Under the pieces are notes generated by a model. That model searched no databases and was not told the origin of the DNA. It worked only from the letters and a program-made list of their open reading frames with translations. 64,000 nt of DNA from Xiphias gladius. Taxonomy: Eukaryota; Chordata; Actinopteri; Istiophoriformes; Xiphiidae. Made by a program: the position numbers and the translations under genes. Positions 1 through 24,082 of the stretch are shown here, piece by piece. Every line of letters starts with the position of its first letter. Position 1 is the stretch's first letter. The stretch covers positions 20,314,556 to 20,378,555 of the forward strand of contig NC_053402.1 of the NCBI RefSeq assembly GCF_016859285.1. Direction: 5' to 3'.

Positions 1-265
<265 letters not shown>

Positions 266-1814
266 CGATTAGTCGCTCCCACCCCGAAAAACACCCTTAA
301 TTCAAGAAAACTCCAATCACAAGTGCCGGATTGTCTCGCCAAGCCATGTCCACCACTGCCACGGTGGGATGTCTTAACTCTTGTTACACTCGTTTTCATA
401 CCATATCTGTGTCTGTCTGTGTCTCGCGGCTACTCTGCAGTGTAGCCCGTGCCGTCGCTCCCGCACGTCGCTCATCTTGTTTTCTTTGCACCAGCTTCGT
501 CATCTGTTTTTCAGGGCTAATGGTTATATAAAAAGTACTTGTGTGTGGTTGATCACTCCCAACTTCCACCCAAACAGCTAGCTTGTCTGATATTAAATGC
601 CACTCTCTTCTTACTCTTGATTTCTGACTGAATTAGTGTTGTTTTTTTTTTTGGTTTTTTTTGTTTTTTCCCTGTGGACATTTGCAATTTTTTTTTTTTT
701 TTTTTCCTTTAAATCTTCAATTTTTGTGAGGTAGCGAGAGGAGTATCAAGCGGGGTGGGGGAGGGGGTAGGATCAGCTTTGGTCTTTACTCAGTTATCTA
801 TAATGGAGAATCCATGAATGTCTTCGGTGGGCTGCTTCGGCCCGCCCGTCTTCAGTTGAATAAATAAATATTAAATAATGATCAGTAAATAATGTTATTG
901 TTGCGTTATCGCAATTGTTAAAAATATGAGATAACATGTATCATTGGTGCCTGATTGTAGCTACATTTTGCTTTTTCTGCCTTTCATTTTTAATCTGTGG
1001 ATAAATTCGTATTTTAATTAAAAATTTAACCAGAAAATGCCATTTGTGTCATTGAATTTACAGGGTGTGATTATCAAAGATGCAAAACCTGTATGTGCAC
1101 GTGTACACATGTGATATTTATCAGTGGTGTTGCCTTTTATGTCGCCCAGGACGTACAAAGAGATTATAGTTCAGGAGAAATCATAGAATACAGTGGCGTA
1201 AGCTTTGCTTTCTTCCTTTTTCTTCCTTCTTCCACTATTTTGAGGAGGACACAACAAAAGATGACTTCGTACTCATGTTGTGTCTAATATAATCTAACAC
1301 CTAACAACACGCCGCCTGTGGATTTCCAATTAAATGCAGATGAATAGAACTTCTCAGAGAAAAACACAGCAGGACCTGTATCACCTTTGTTTCTTCCTTT
1401 GCGTTAACTAGGGCTTATTAACTCCAAAATACGCCTCTAAAGACGAAGCACATTTGCTCAGGTCTTTAATTCGAGGAGGAAATATCAAAAGTAAAAGACT
1501 GAGGTTCAAGCACAGCTGATTCCAGGATGTGGTTTTTATTTCAAACCTTGTGCATCACCTCACCACCTGCAGCTTGCTGATCATCTGCACTGGAGGAAAC
1601 GGCACAATTGTGACAGAGTCGGAATCTCAAACGTGAGCCTTTCATCGGAGAGTTGTGCAACAAAGGCTGCGGCAGACATGGCCTGGGTTACGGTAATATC
1701 AAAGAACCGGAAACTGAGTTTATGGAACTACATCATTTCCATACGGTCAGAAGAAATGCTTACGTCCTTCAATAAATTGTAAATATAGTCTGTAACAGAA
1801 GTCTTACGTTAAAA

Positions 1815-2270
1815 AATTTGACATAAGAGTACAGAAGTATAGTCAACAAAATGTACTTAAAGTATCAAAAGTACTCATATGGCAGAATCACCCATCAGGG
1901 TGTTATATTGTTACATACATTACATTATTGGGTTATTATTCCAGATGCATTAACATGTAAGCAGCATATTATTGTTGAACCTGGAGCTAATTTAAACTAC
2001 TTAATAAACTATTGGGCAGTTAAGTCCACAACAATCCATTATACTGATCTATAATCTATATATTATACTAGTATTTTAGAGGCTGATCATATATTTTGTA
2101 AATAAAATCTTAATCTGTGAAGTGGCTAGTAACTGTTAAGTTGGTGTTAAATATATATATAGTGGGAAAAAGTACAATAGTCCCCTGTTGGCGGAGCAGA
2201 AGTACACAGTAGCATAGAACTGAAATACAAGTAAAGTACAAGTGTGGTTACACAGTACTTCACAGGCCAA
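1815..2270. repeat. Dispersed teleost repeat, non-autonomous element type
   Basis: Phrases such as AGAAGTACACAGTAGCATAG and AAGTAAAGTACAAGTG near 2200-2245, and AAAATGTACTTAAAGTATCA near 1850, match from memory a very abundant percomorph repeat that carries many GTACTT/AAGTAC motifs. The ends are approximate and no target-site duplication was resolved. A fragment of what looks like the same family lies at 12326-12445. The superfamily is not certain. Confidence 0.55.
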
Positions 2271-3050
2271 AAACATGACTGCAAAACCTGGAAATGTCAG
2301 TAAAATTGTACATAATTACAACAGCTGGAGATATTTGAAGTGATGAAAAAAAGATCAGGTTCTGACAAAAGTCTCTGTGACCAAAAATGTAAACAATACA
2401 TTTGCTGATGCAGAGATAAGTTTGCAGATGTCTGGATCCTTTATACAGCCAGCGGCGTTTTTGTTTTGTGGTAGCTTCGCAGTAGTTTCGGATAAAAGGT
2501 TTCTAAAGTAAAAACGAAATGACAACAACACACACAGAGTTATACCCCATGTCTAACGCGCTCAACGTTAATAACTAAACTAGGAAATCTGATGTGAAAT
2601 GGACTGAGACTCCTGGTTGGATGAGCTGTAACGCTGTGGGGCTGGGAAAGGAGTCTAGCATGGAGAAAAGACCCCCAGCAGAGCACCTAGGGCGGATGAA
2701 ATCAAAATCTTAAGCATGGCAAAGCGGAGTCAGCAAACCACTGAGGATGTAAAGGGAAAATGACTGAATACATTTTCTCTGAATATTAGGTTCAATCTCT
2801 TGACCTTTGCCATCTTGAATCTTACGGGCTGGAGCTAAAACCTCTCCATTGTGTCGGTTAAGGGGTCGTAAACATGCAGCGAGGTCATTATTGTTGTTAT
2901 TATCATCATTATTACTGAGAGGGTAAGTACTTTGAAAAAACCCGGACATATCTGGACTGTTCAACTGGAAACTCCAGGAGATTCCCTCCAATACCCAGCT
3001 TTTGCTCTCTGTTTCAATTCCCCCCTCCATATATGGACTGGAAGTGTGTG

Positions 3051-3081
<31 letters not shown>

Positions 3082-3267
3082 GTCTGTGTCACCAATTGCT
3101 TTTGAAGTACTCAGTGAACTTTGCAGTTCAGGTCTGTGTTTATCCGTGCAGTTATTTTTGTTTGTTTTTCTTTTCTTTTTTCCCCCCATTTGGAAAAACA
3201 CGTAGGACGGACCTGCACGTAACAATAGAATAAACGGGTGGAAATCCATCATTTATGGAAAACCAAT

Positions 3268-3313
3268 TAAACAAACAAACAAACAAACAAACAAACAAAC
3301 AAACAAACAAACA
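3268..3313. repeat. (AAAC)n microsatellite
   Basis: About eleven tandem AAAC units lie just upstream of the CpG-rich ARL5C 5' region. Confidence 0.95.
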
Positions 3314-3354
3314 ATTATGCTACAGATGCAAGCACAAGACACAAGCCGTGCGTT

Positions 3355-3620
3355 TCCCACCTCGACGGGCCCCTCGTCTGCTCGAGTCCCGATATGTCCC
3401 AGGCGCGCCTGAACGCGGCGTTACCGTGCCCTTTGTCCGGGACTCGCTCGGCAAGAAAAGTACCCGAAGACTCCGCTGAGGCGCCGCCCACCGGCGCTGC
3501 GCAGACGCCCGGTATTAGACGGAGGAGCGGGGTTCAGCCGACATTCGCCCGTGACCAGGCGCCGAGGTTTGCCTCCAGCGGGAGCGTTTGGCTGGATCAG
3601 TACCTCATTTATCACGCACC
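3355..3620 (+). promoter_or_regulatory. CpG-rich presumptive ARL5C promoter and 5' UTR
   Basis: CpG density rises sharply about 300 bases before the ARL5C start codon and falls again after exon 1. This is typical of a vertebrate CpG-island promoter. No TATA box is obvious. A short CA run (about 3624-3641) separates it from the start codon. The transcription start is not resolved. Confidence 0.55.
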
Positions 3621-3657
3621 TCCACACACACACACACACACATACCTGTTGCTGGAC

Positions 3658-6347
3658 ATGGGATTCCTGCTGACCAAGATGATGGCTGTGTTCGGGGACA
3701 GAGGTAAAACTCGCTTCTATTTCACACAAGTTTCTCAGCTTCATTCTGCCTCTGATTTTTTTCTCTTTTAGAATTTGATTTGGTTTCTTCAGCTTTCTGC
3801 TCGTTGATAGGTGCTTTCAACCAGCATGAATATCCTAAATGGGACAACATGTGAATTCACACTAGATCAACAGAAATATTGACTGCTTTCCTGTTGCCCC
3901 TCACAGATTCTGCTTTTTTTTAAATCACTTTAACAAAAGACATTTCCTTTTATTCTGACTGATGTAATAACTTCACTGTAGCTCTAGCGGCTGGCCCCCC
4001 CTGTCTCTATCTTATCCGTGTGCCCCGTGAGGCATTTAAACTTAATTCTGCGACTCAAAATGAGACTGTGCTCACCTGGGAGTACCGACAAACTTTCGAA
4101 TCTTCCCTGCAGAGCACAAAGTCATCATTGTGGGTTTGGACAACGCCGGGAAGACGACCATCCTCTACCAGCTGTAAGTGGTTTCCCGCCTGCTTTGTAA
4201 AGGACTGCTGCCTGGTGCCTGCGCCCATGTTTTCTATCTCATGAAAAAAATGTTTGTCCTCTTCTCCCACACACACACACACACACACACTTGTACAGTG
4301 TGACAAAGGAAGCCGTCCACACGTCACCGACCATTGGCAGCAACGTTGAGGAGGTCACCGTACGGAACACGCGCTTCTTGGCGTGGGATGTCGGAGGGCA
4401 GGAGAACCTTCGAGCCAGCTGGTACTCGTACTACTGCAACACAGAGGTAAGGATCCCTCACTGCACCCGGCTCCTCTCTCAGCGCCGCACGTTCAGCACC
4501 AGAGACTTAGCCCGTGCTCTTATCCAAGGTGTACAGCCTGAACATTTTTAGGTTGGATTTTCTTGATCCTTTTACCCCTCCACACACCCCGATCAAAAAA
4601 AAAAGAAAAGAAAATCCTCCATTTTCAAGCTTTAAACAAGAACGTTGATCATTTAAAAAATTCAGTACATATAAATGGCCGTTGACAATTTGATATTCAG
4701 GCGTAAAAACAGAAACAGAAAGCACTGTAGATGTTTGTTGACCAGTTGCACCATTAACCTACAACGGCTTCTTGTAATCCTCCTCTGCCCCTTCTATTGT
4801 CCAATCCTGCTGCTTGGCACTGTTACACGCGTACACATGACATAATCGCCACGGGCCCGCAGCTTCCCCTCTATCAGTCACCAACCGCTGACAACACGGC
4901 CACCGATAACGCGAGGTACCCGTGAACCGTCCGCCAGCGATCGCCTCACCTACCTGTCGCGCTTTTCCAGATCGTCATCCTGGTTGTGGACAGCACCGAC
5001 CGGGAACGCCTGACTCTGACCAAAGAAGAGCTGCACCGGATGCTCGCGCATGAGGTACGGTACGGATCCCAAATATCCTCCAGCGTTGCATCGAGGTGGC
5101 CCCGAGTGGCGTCACATGTAAACACCTAATGGACGCTTTATGACACATTACAATGTGGTTAGAAGCAGACACACACAGCTTCTAATAAACGACAGTGTAA
5201 AACATCACAGTTGTAATTATGTAAAATATGTCTTCATAGGAAAAGTTATGGGTAACATTTGACTTTAAGACTTTTAGTATTTATGAGCAGTCTACAAACA
5301 TTTAATATAAGTTTATATCACAATATAATGTAGTTGTAAGCAGCTATAAGGTCATTTTTATTCATGTTTAGTGTTTGTCAGTGATTATAATTTCTGGTAT
5401 TTTGTATTATCACAACTGTGTTTTACTATTTACTACATTAACAAACACCTGTATCTCCTTACAACTACATGGTAGTGTGGTACAAACCATTTATTAAATC
5501 CTCATATACTGATTATGAATGCTAGTAAGGGGGACTTAAGGTGAAGTTATAATACTGTACATTGATGAATACTTAAAAATGTTCCTTTATATGCTTGCAA
5601 CTACATTAAACTGCTGGTAAATCACACACGAGGAGGGTTATAATAAAGTTTCAGTTTGAATTCTGCCTAGACCTGAAACCTTTTTGCTGTTCTGTGAAAC
5701 GGCCTGCGTCAGTGGCTTATTGCGCCATAGCTCACTAACCCATGACACAGCGCGATGAGGAAGTTTCAGCTGAGGCCTAGTGAGTCAGTGTGTGGACATG
5801 TGTTTAGATATTCCGCTGACGTAGCTGTTCTTTCCTTCTCAAAGTCGGCGCGGGTGCAGTTTGCTGATGGAAATATCTCAGCTCCGCAGATGCAAAATTA
5901 AACAGGAAGCAGCAAACGTTGCAGTGACCCGTCTTCTCTTATTTCGACGCAGGACCTGCAGAGCGCCGCCATTCTCATTCTGGCCAACAAACAGGACGTG
6001 AAGGGCTCGATGACGGCGGCAGAGATCTCCCAGTGCCTCACACTCGACTCCATCACCACACACTCGTGGCATGTCCAAGCCTGCTGCGCCCTGACGGGAG
6101 AGGGGTGAGTCCAGCACGCCCTCACACTCTCTCTTTCTGTGCACGTGTATCATTGTGCATGAGTCAGTCCTTAAAATGACTAACACAGCCAACAGCAAAA
6201 CAGCTCCACAAAACATCAACCTCTGCTAGAATTACCACTGTATTCGACATCGTCTCAGCTCTAAAAGGAACTGCTCTCCCCCCTCCCCCTCCCTTTAGTC
6301 TACCTGCCAGTCTGGACTGGATGAGGTCGCGGGTTGTACCAAACTAA
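3658..6347 (+). CDS. arl5c: ADP-ribosylation factor-like GTPase 5C, complete, 6 coding exons
   Basis: The coding exons are 3658-3703, 4113-4173, 4299-4446, 4971-5054, 5953-6104 and 6299-6347. All introns are GT-AG. Together they give 540 nt, or 179 residues, the usual ARL5 length. Visible motifs are Gly2 (the N-myristoylation position in Arf family members), the P-loop GLDNAGKT at 23-30, the switch I Thr47 in PTIGSN, WDVGGQE at 65-71, NKQD at 125-128 and CALTGEG at 158-164. ARL5 proteins are small membrane-associated GTPases; known paralogues act at the trans-Golgi in endosome-to-Golgi transport. I chose ARL5C over ARL5A/B because PLXDC1 and LASP1 lie next to it, as in human 17q12. Nothing in the reading frame looks broken. 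The family is certain; the paralogue letter rests mainly on synteny. Confidence 0.95.
4268..4290. repeat. (CA)n microsatellite abutting a splice acceptor
   Basis: About eleven CA units end only eight bases before the acceptor AG (4297-4298) of ARL5C intron 2. They occupy the place where a pyrimidine tract would normally be. Confidence 0.92.
5225..5640. repeat. AT-rich segment with internal inverted motifs, probable old repeat
   Basis: This lies in ARL5C intron 4. The motif ATGTAGTTGTAAG (around 5330) recurs inverted as CTTACAACTACAT (around 5460) and, diverged, as CTTGCAACTACAT (around 5594). The arrangement suggests a decayed palindromic mobile element. No termini were identified. Confidence 0.35.
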
Positions 6348-7125
6348 GACGCCGCCACGCCCCCCCCCCCAGCGGATCAATTTTCCTGAAACTGAGCCAA
6401 ACCTCAAAGATGCTGAACAGGGCCACAATGTCGGGATCCATTACAGTGTTTAAGGGGAAAGTCCCCCGTGAACATGGCATCTGTGACAGAGCCTGAGTTG
6501 CCACACCCACAGTGCAGTATGTCCTACCTGAAAGGGCGGCGGCGGGGGGGCCTCGGTGGATGAGCAACAGAGAAACCTGGGTGATTTTTAGGGTAGGTGA
6601 ACGGACACCAGCCAAATATCAGGACCCTGGGTCTTGATTTCTTTTTTTTTTACTCCTCAAGAACTGCTTGGTAGTTTTTTTTTTACATTTTATTAATCTA
6701 TCTTCATATGCCTGAGCTACCTCCATACTATGTACCTCACTAGTTAGAAAACAGCTTTTGAATCAAAAAGTGGGTTAGTAGCTGCCCAGCATTAAACCTC
6801 TATGGAAGACAATACGGTAACTGAAGAAGAACAAACTATAAGCTCGCAATGTCGCTCCTGTGGCCTCCCCTTTCTCAGGAATCCTGCAGTGTTGGGATAC
6901 ACGTCTGAACCTGATGAATGAAATTATGCTTCGTGCCAAAGAACAACGGGACTGTTCTGTTAAACCGAAAAATGTTAAGTAATTTATTTTGAAAAAAAAA
7001 CAACAACAAAGGTTGAACGTTTTTTTGTGCATTACAGCAATTTCCTGAACAGGAAAATGAGCAAGCTGCTAATGATTATCTGTTGTATTTGAAATGTATG
7101 TGTTGTATTTTTGTACATTTTTTAA

Positions 7126-7131
7126 AATAAA
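7126..7131 (+). other. Polyadenylation signal AATAAA, ARL5C
   Basis: This canonical hexamer lies about 780 bases after the ARL5C stop codon and is followed by a T/G-rich stretch (TGTGGTGGATGTGTTGTGTG). It makes a plausible 3' end of the transcript. Confidence 0.6.
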
Positions 7132-7422
7132 TATTATTATTGCTATATATGTGGTGGATGTGTTGTGTGTCCTGCAGCTGTAATGTTATTTGCAGCCTGC
7201 TACTGAAGGGTGGTTTATACCAGAAGGTGCCAACACTTTTAGTCACAGCAGCTGGTTCTAGCAGCACTGCAGAAGAAATCATGTAGTTTTTTTGTTTCGT
7301 TTTGTTTTTGACACTATAGGTACAGTTAATTCAATTTTGTGTTTGTTGATTTGAACAACGGAGCCTAAATCCACGCGGAAGTGTTCTAGCAGCTAGTAGA
7401 CTTCATGAAAGCAAAAGCACCT

Positions 7423-7439
7423 AAAAAAAAAAAAAAAAA
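7423..7439 (-). terminator. RNA polymerase III terminator of the antisense tRNA-Cys
   Basis: A run of 17 A residues on the + strand reads as a 17-T run on the minus strand, four bases beyond the 3' end of the tRNA. This is a strong Pol III termination signal. Confidence 0.85.
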
Positions 7440-7442
7440 GCT

Positions 7443-7514
7443 AGGGGGCATCCGGATTTGAACCGGAGACCTCTTGATCTGCAGTCAAATGCTCTACCAC
7501 TGAGCTATACCCCC
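7443..7514 (-). tRNA. tRNA-Cys (anticodon GCA)
   Basis: Read on the minus strand this is a 72-nt intronless tRNA. The acceptor stem GGGGGTA pairs with TGCCCCC before a T discriminator. The A box TAGCTCAGTGG and B box GGTTCAAATCC are intact. The anticodon loop CTGCAGA carries GCA, and the T stem TCCGG/CCGGA pairs fully. It is base-for-base identical to the + strand copy at 20083-20154. It lies between ARL5C and PLXDC1 and has a good T-run terminator, so it is the copy most likely to be expressed. Confidence 0.97.
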
Positions 7515-7659
7515 TCATGCTTTTATAACCTGGGCAACAACAGTATTTAATGCTAATAACAAGGATTTGCTCCGCTCACTTTACCCGTTGTATGTAGTTT
7601 TAGCTAAGTACGGTTTGTTTTTTTTTCCGACAGTCGCCGTAAGTAACAGTCTGTCTAAC

Positions 7660-8150
7660 ACACAACGCATCCCTTTCGCCACGAGGGAGGAAAAAACGAG
7701 CCCTGTACGCGGCGGCAGCCAACGCACACCCAGGTGTCAGTTCATTAGCTACGCCCGGCTAACGCTAATGCGGTCAGCTGTGGTTGAAGGTGTTTCGGGG
7801 AGGTGCTGGTTCAGCTTTACTATCGTTATTTTGGAAGGATGCGGTTTGTGACGCCGCCGAACTGCGTTGCCCTTTGAGCAAGATAAAAACCGAATCAACG
7901 GTGAAACGCAGCCGAGCGGAAACGTCGAGTCCCCGCTGATTCTTGAACCCGAAACCCGAGTGAAAGGCGCCCTGTTGCGTTCAGCGTCGCGTAGGCAGCG
8001 CGGATTCAGTACAACGGCGCCCGGGATTCCAGCCGTTTCGACGCGCTGAATCATTTGTTTCCCGACCACGGGCGACTTCCCGGTTTGTTTACCTCGCCAG
8101 TCGGTCAAAAGGACAAGCTCGGCGCTGAAGTCCTCGAAAAATGTGCTCCG
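7660..8150. promoter_or_regulatory. CpG-rich island with no assigned gene
   Basis: This is one of the densest CpG segments in the window, especially 7900-8110, with many CG dinucleotides against a CpG-poor surround. It lies between the antisense tRNA-Cys and PLXDC1 exon 1. It contains open frames on both strands (7749-8108 minus, 7867-8049 plus) but I recognise no protein family in them. It could be a distal PLXDC1 promoter with a noncoding first exon, a separate transcript start, or a regulatory island. Confidence 0.45.
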
Positions 8151-9100
8151 TGAAGACTTTCGAGCTAATGCACATCAGGAATGTAAAACACAGAAAGGAA
8201 GTTTGGCTTCATTCCTGAAAGCCACCGGACTTGTAAACAGCCATAGGTACAAGGAGTGATCAGTTTACATTGTGTATAGTCTGATGAGTGAACCAAACAA
8301 AGATGTTCTCCTTGTAACATATCAATTATATACACACATGACACATGCTAAAGAAGTTGCATGTGCCACAGTGCAAAAAATAAAAAATAAAAAATAAAAA
8401 ATTGCTAGAAGAATAGATGTGTGCCACACCCTCCTACAGAGCCAAGGTCCAGGGAAGTTGGCAGTCTTCTGCATCGAGACAATCTTGATTAAATATTAAT
8501 GTTTCACGGTTGGATACATGACCCTTGTGCAATTCTGGCGCGTTGGAAGTTTTCGTTTAAACTCTGGCTGCTGTGACTGTGGTCTGCTGTTGATCCAAAA
8601 TTGTATTTGTCAGCCTCAGACACACAGCAACCTCTCTGACCAGACCAAGACGCCCGCTTAATTCGTCTAAGATTGCTCAAAAACTGCCCCCCCCCCCCAC
8701 CACCACTTACACCGAAAACTTATCTAAACCCCTCTGGGTTTTCCTCTGCGACTGCTGTGCATAATAATGGCTTTCAGCTGGATTCGTCCTCTTGGAGAGT
8801 GATGCCGACTTTATGCTCAGTAAGTAAAACGTATTCACTTTCAGAAAATAGGAACATAGGTCTGTTATAAGATAATAGGCGACACACAGTTCTTGCAAAG
8901 TTTGGTTTTTGTCGTTTTTACATGCCATTAAAAAAACCCACATATTTTAATTATTTATTTATTTTACACAAGTGCTGGAAAATAAACTGCATCTGGGACT
9001 GTTCTGTTCTACAGTGCTGTAACATGATAACTTGCACTGATTTAAGGCACGGCTAATCTCAGACGTCGAGATTTCCCACCGTCCTTGCAGCAGGGTTCGG
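8151..9100. other. Intergenic stretch, nothing identified
   Basis: I see a short TAAAAAA tandem (about 8379-8402) and a C-run (8687-8699). I see no coding exon, RNA gene or recognisable mobile element. Confidence 0.5.
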
Positions 9101-9114
9101 ACAGTAGGGGGCGC
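9101..9114 (+). promoter_or_regulatory. Predicted CTCF binding site
   Basis: ACAGTAGGGGGCGC matches 13 of 14 positions of the CTCF core consensus CCASYAGRKGGCRS; only the first base differs. It lies about 440 bases upstream of the PLXDC1 start codon in GC-rich sequence, consistent with a promoter-proximal insulator or loop-anchor site. It is a motif prediction only. Confidence 0.5.
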
Positions 9115-9550
9115 CACCCTGCTGCCGTCGAGTGAAACCCCGGCTGGACGGTCCCGTTTGGGACCGAGTGATGGTGCGTTTCGGAGTCATCTCCAAAAAA
9201 AACCCCCAGAAATGCATCGCTTACTTCCAGAGGACAACTCATGGACGATGGACTTTCTCCTCCCTGCTCCGAAGCCCCAGCAGCTGATCCCCGAGCCTCT
9301 CGTCATCACCATGGCAACGGACGGACAGCGCCGAGGAGGAGAGCGAGGGTGTAGTTATAAGCAGGGTGGTGTGTGTGAGGAGAGCGAGATCCAGAGGGAG
9401 GACGAGACGAGGAGAGGGACGGGTGCGGTGGGAGGAAAACATTTTCGACACAGAGGAAAAGAGGAAGAAGCAGAGAGAGGCGAAGCCAACGCTGTTTTTT
9501 ATTAGTCATTTTATTTTATTCTATTTTTTTTAAATCTTTTGCCGCCCAAC
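9115..9550 (+). promoter_or_regulatory. Presumptive PLXDC1 promoter and 5' UTR
   Basis: This GC-rich then purine-rich sequence runs up to the PLXDC1 start codon. A 115-codon open frame (9158-9505) crosses it but shows no family resemblance and is probably 5' UTR. If transcribed, its ATG codons would be upstream ORFs. The start site is unresolved. Confidence 0.4.
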
Positions 9551-22709
<13,159 letters not shown>

Positions 22710-22966
22710 AACCACGAATGGAAACTTGGAAGATAATTGCATCGAACTGATTTCTGACAACTTTCAAACACATACACTTGTACAAACATTCACATTCCAA
22801 TGCCGGTTCAACTTTTGCATTCAGTTTTATGATTTTTTCAGTATTTTTTTAGCGGCCTTTGGCTCCATTGCAAAAAGATGAAATTGTTGCAACATTTTGG
22901 GTAGATAATAGCTACGCATAGGTTAGATATAGAATGATTTTGTTTGAAATGTTATGTCTGTGTTGG

Positions 22967-22972
22967 AATAAA
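22967..22972 (+). other. Polyadenylation signal AATAAA, PLXDC1
   Basis: The hexamer lies 258 bases after the PLXDC1 stop codon and implies a short 3' UTR. LASP1 begins about 1.1 kb further on in the same orientation. Confidence 0.7.
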
Positions 22973-23760
22973 CAGTGATTGCATTTCACCTTTTTTAAAA
23001 AACTTTATATAATTTGACTGCAAAGAACTGTGAAATGCATGCCACGACTTTTACATCAAACAAATAAAAACCTGGGTGTGCTTCAATTTCAAATCCTGCT
23101 GCTTTTGATGGTGCAGTTGATCTTTTTGAGTTTCACTTTTTGTTTCGCAAAAAACGTGCTACACAGTTCCTGCTCCGCACACCGGCTTGCAAGGCCTATG
23201 CTTTGTGCTTTTTATGTCAGATTCAGCATTATTTGATGTCGTGCATAAAAGGAGTGCAAAACCACAAAATGTTACAGCCACAGGAGAGAAAAAAATAGCA
23301 ACAGGAAAATGCCATATACGTGAACCGTACATGGAGACACAGTACAACCCTTTTGTCGGCAGGTGTCCTCCTAACCAAATGTATCACGTGGACATCAAGT
23401 AGGACATGCAGTGAACGTGGCAGATGTGTAAAAATGCGATTTGAGATCACTGGATTGGTGAAGCCCCAAAAAAACTGCAACAAAAAACATGATTGCATGG
23501 GTCTGCTATGCGAGCACAGATGGGACGAGGACAGACATGCTGCACATGCACAAAGGTTGACCTGGATTTCCCTACCGCTGCGCAAAACTAACAGTGTTTT
23601 GCTTCATTTTTTTTTAAACCATTCACATGTACTTGAGTCTCGGTTAAACATGTGCAACGTATAAACGCCCTGGCTCATCCTCCGAACCAATAATCAGATC
23701 TTTCTCTCAAATAAAACAAAAAATCGGGGGGGGAAAAAAAAAAAAAAAAAAAAAAAAGTA

Positions 23761-24082
23761 CCTCCCACACTACCTCTTGCCTTTCTGCTCGGGCACGCGC
23801 AGTCGAGGGAGGGAGCGAGGAGGGCAGCGGGAGCGCGCTTTCCGTGTCTGGTTAGTGGACTGACAGCCAGCTGTGCGGCTACAACGACAACAACAACCTA
23901 CTGGATTTGCTACACACAACTAGATTGGTGTTGGTCTGCTACCGATCGCCATCGCACACCATAGCTAGTTTTTTTTTTTTTTTTTTTTTTTTATATTTAC
24001 GCGGAAAACTCGACAGCACACGGCTACGACCAGCATCATTGGCGGTTTCTGTGCTAACTAGCAAGAAGAGCATTCCTCCAAC
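23761..24082 (+). promoter_or_regulatory. Presumptive LASP1 promoter and 5' UTR
   Basis: A GC- and CpG-rich block at about 23780-23870 (GGGAGGGAGCGAGGAGGG then GGAGCGCGC) precedes LASP1 exon 1. A 25-T run lies at 23967-23991. No TATA box is apparent. The start site is probably near 23860 but is unresolved. Confidence 0.5.

Noticed and set aside
2710-3252. 180-codon minus-strand frame
   Set aside because: It is low complexity (His-Thr run from a TG array, Asn run from ATT repeats) with no family match.
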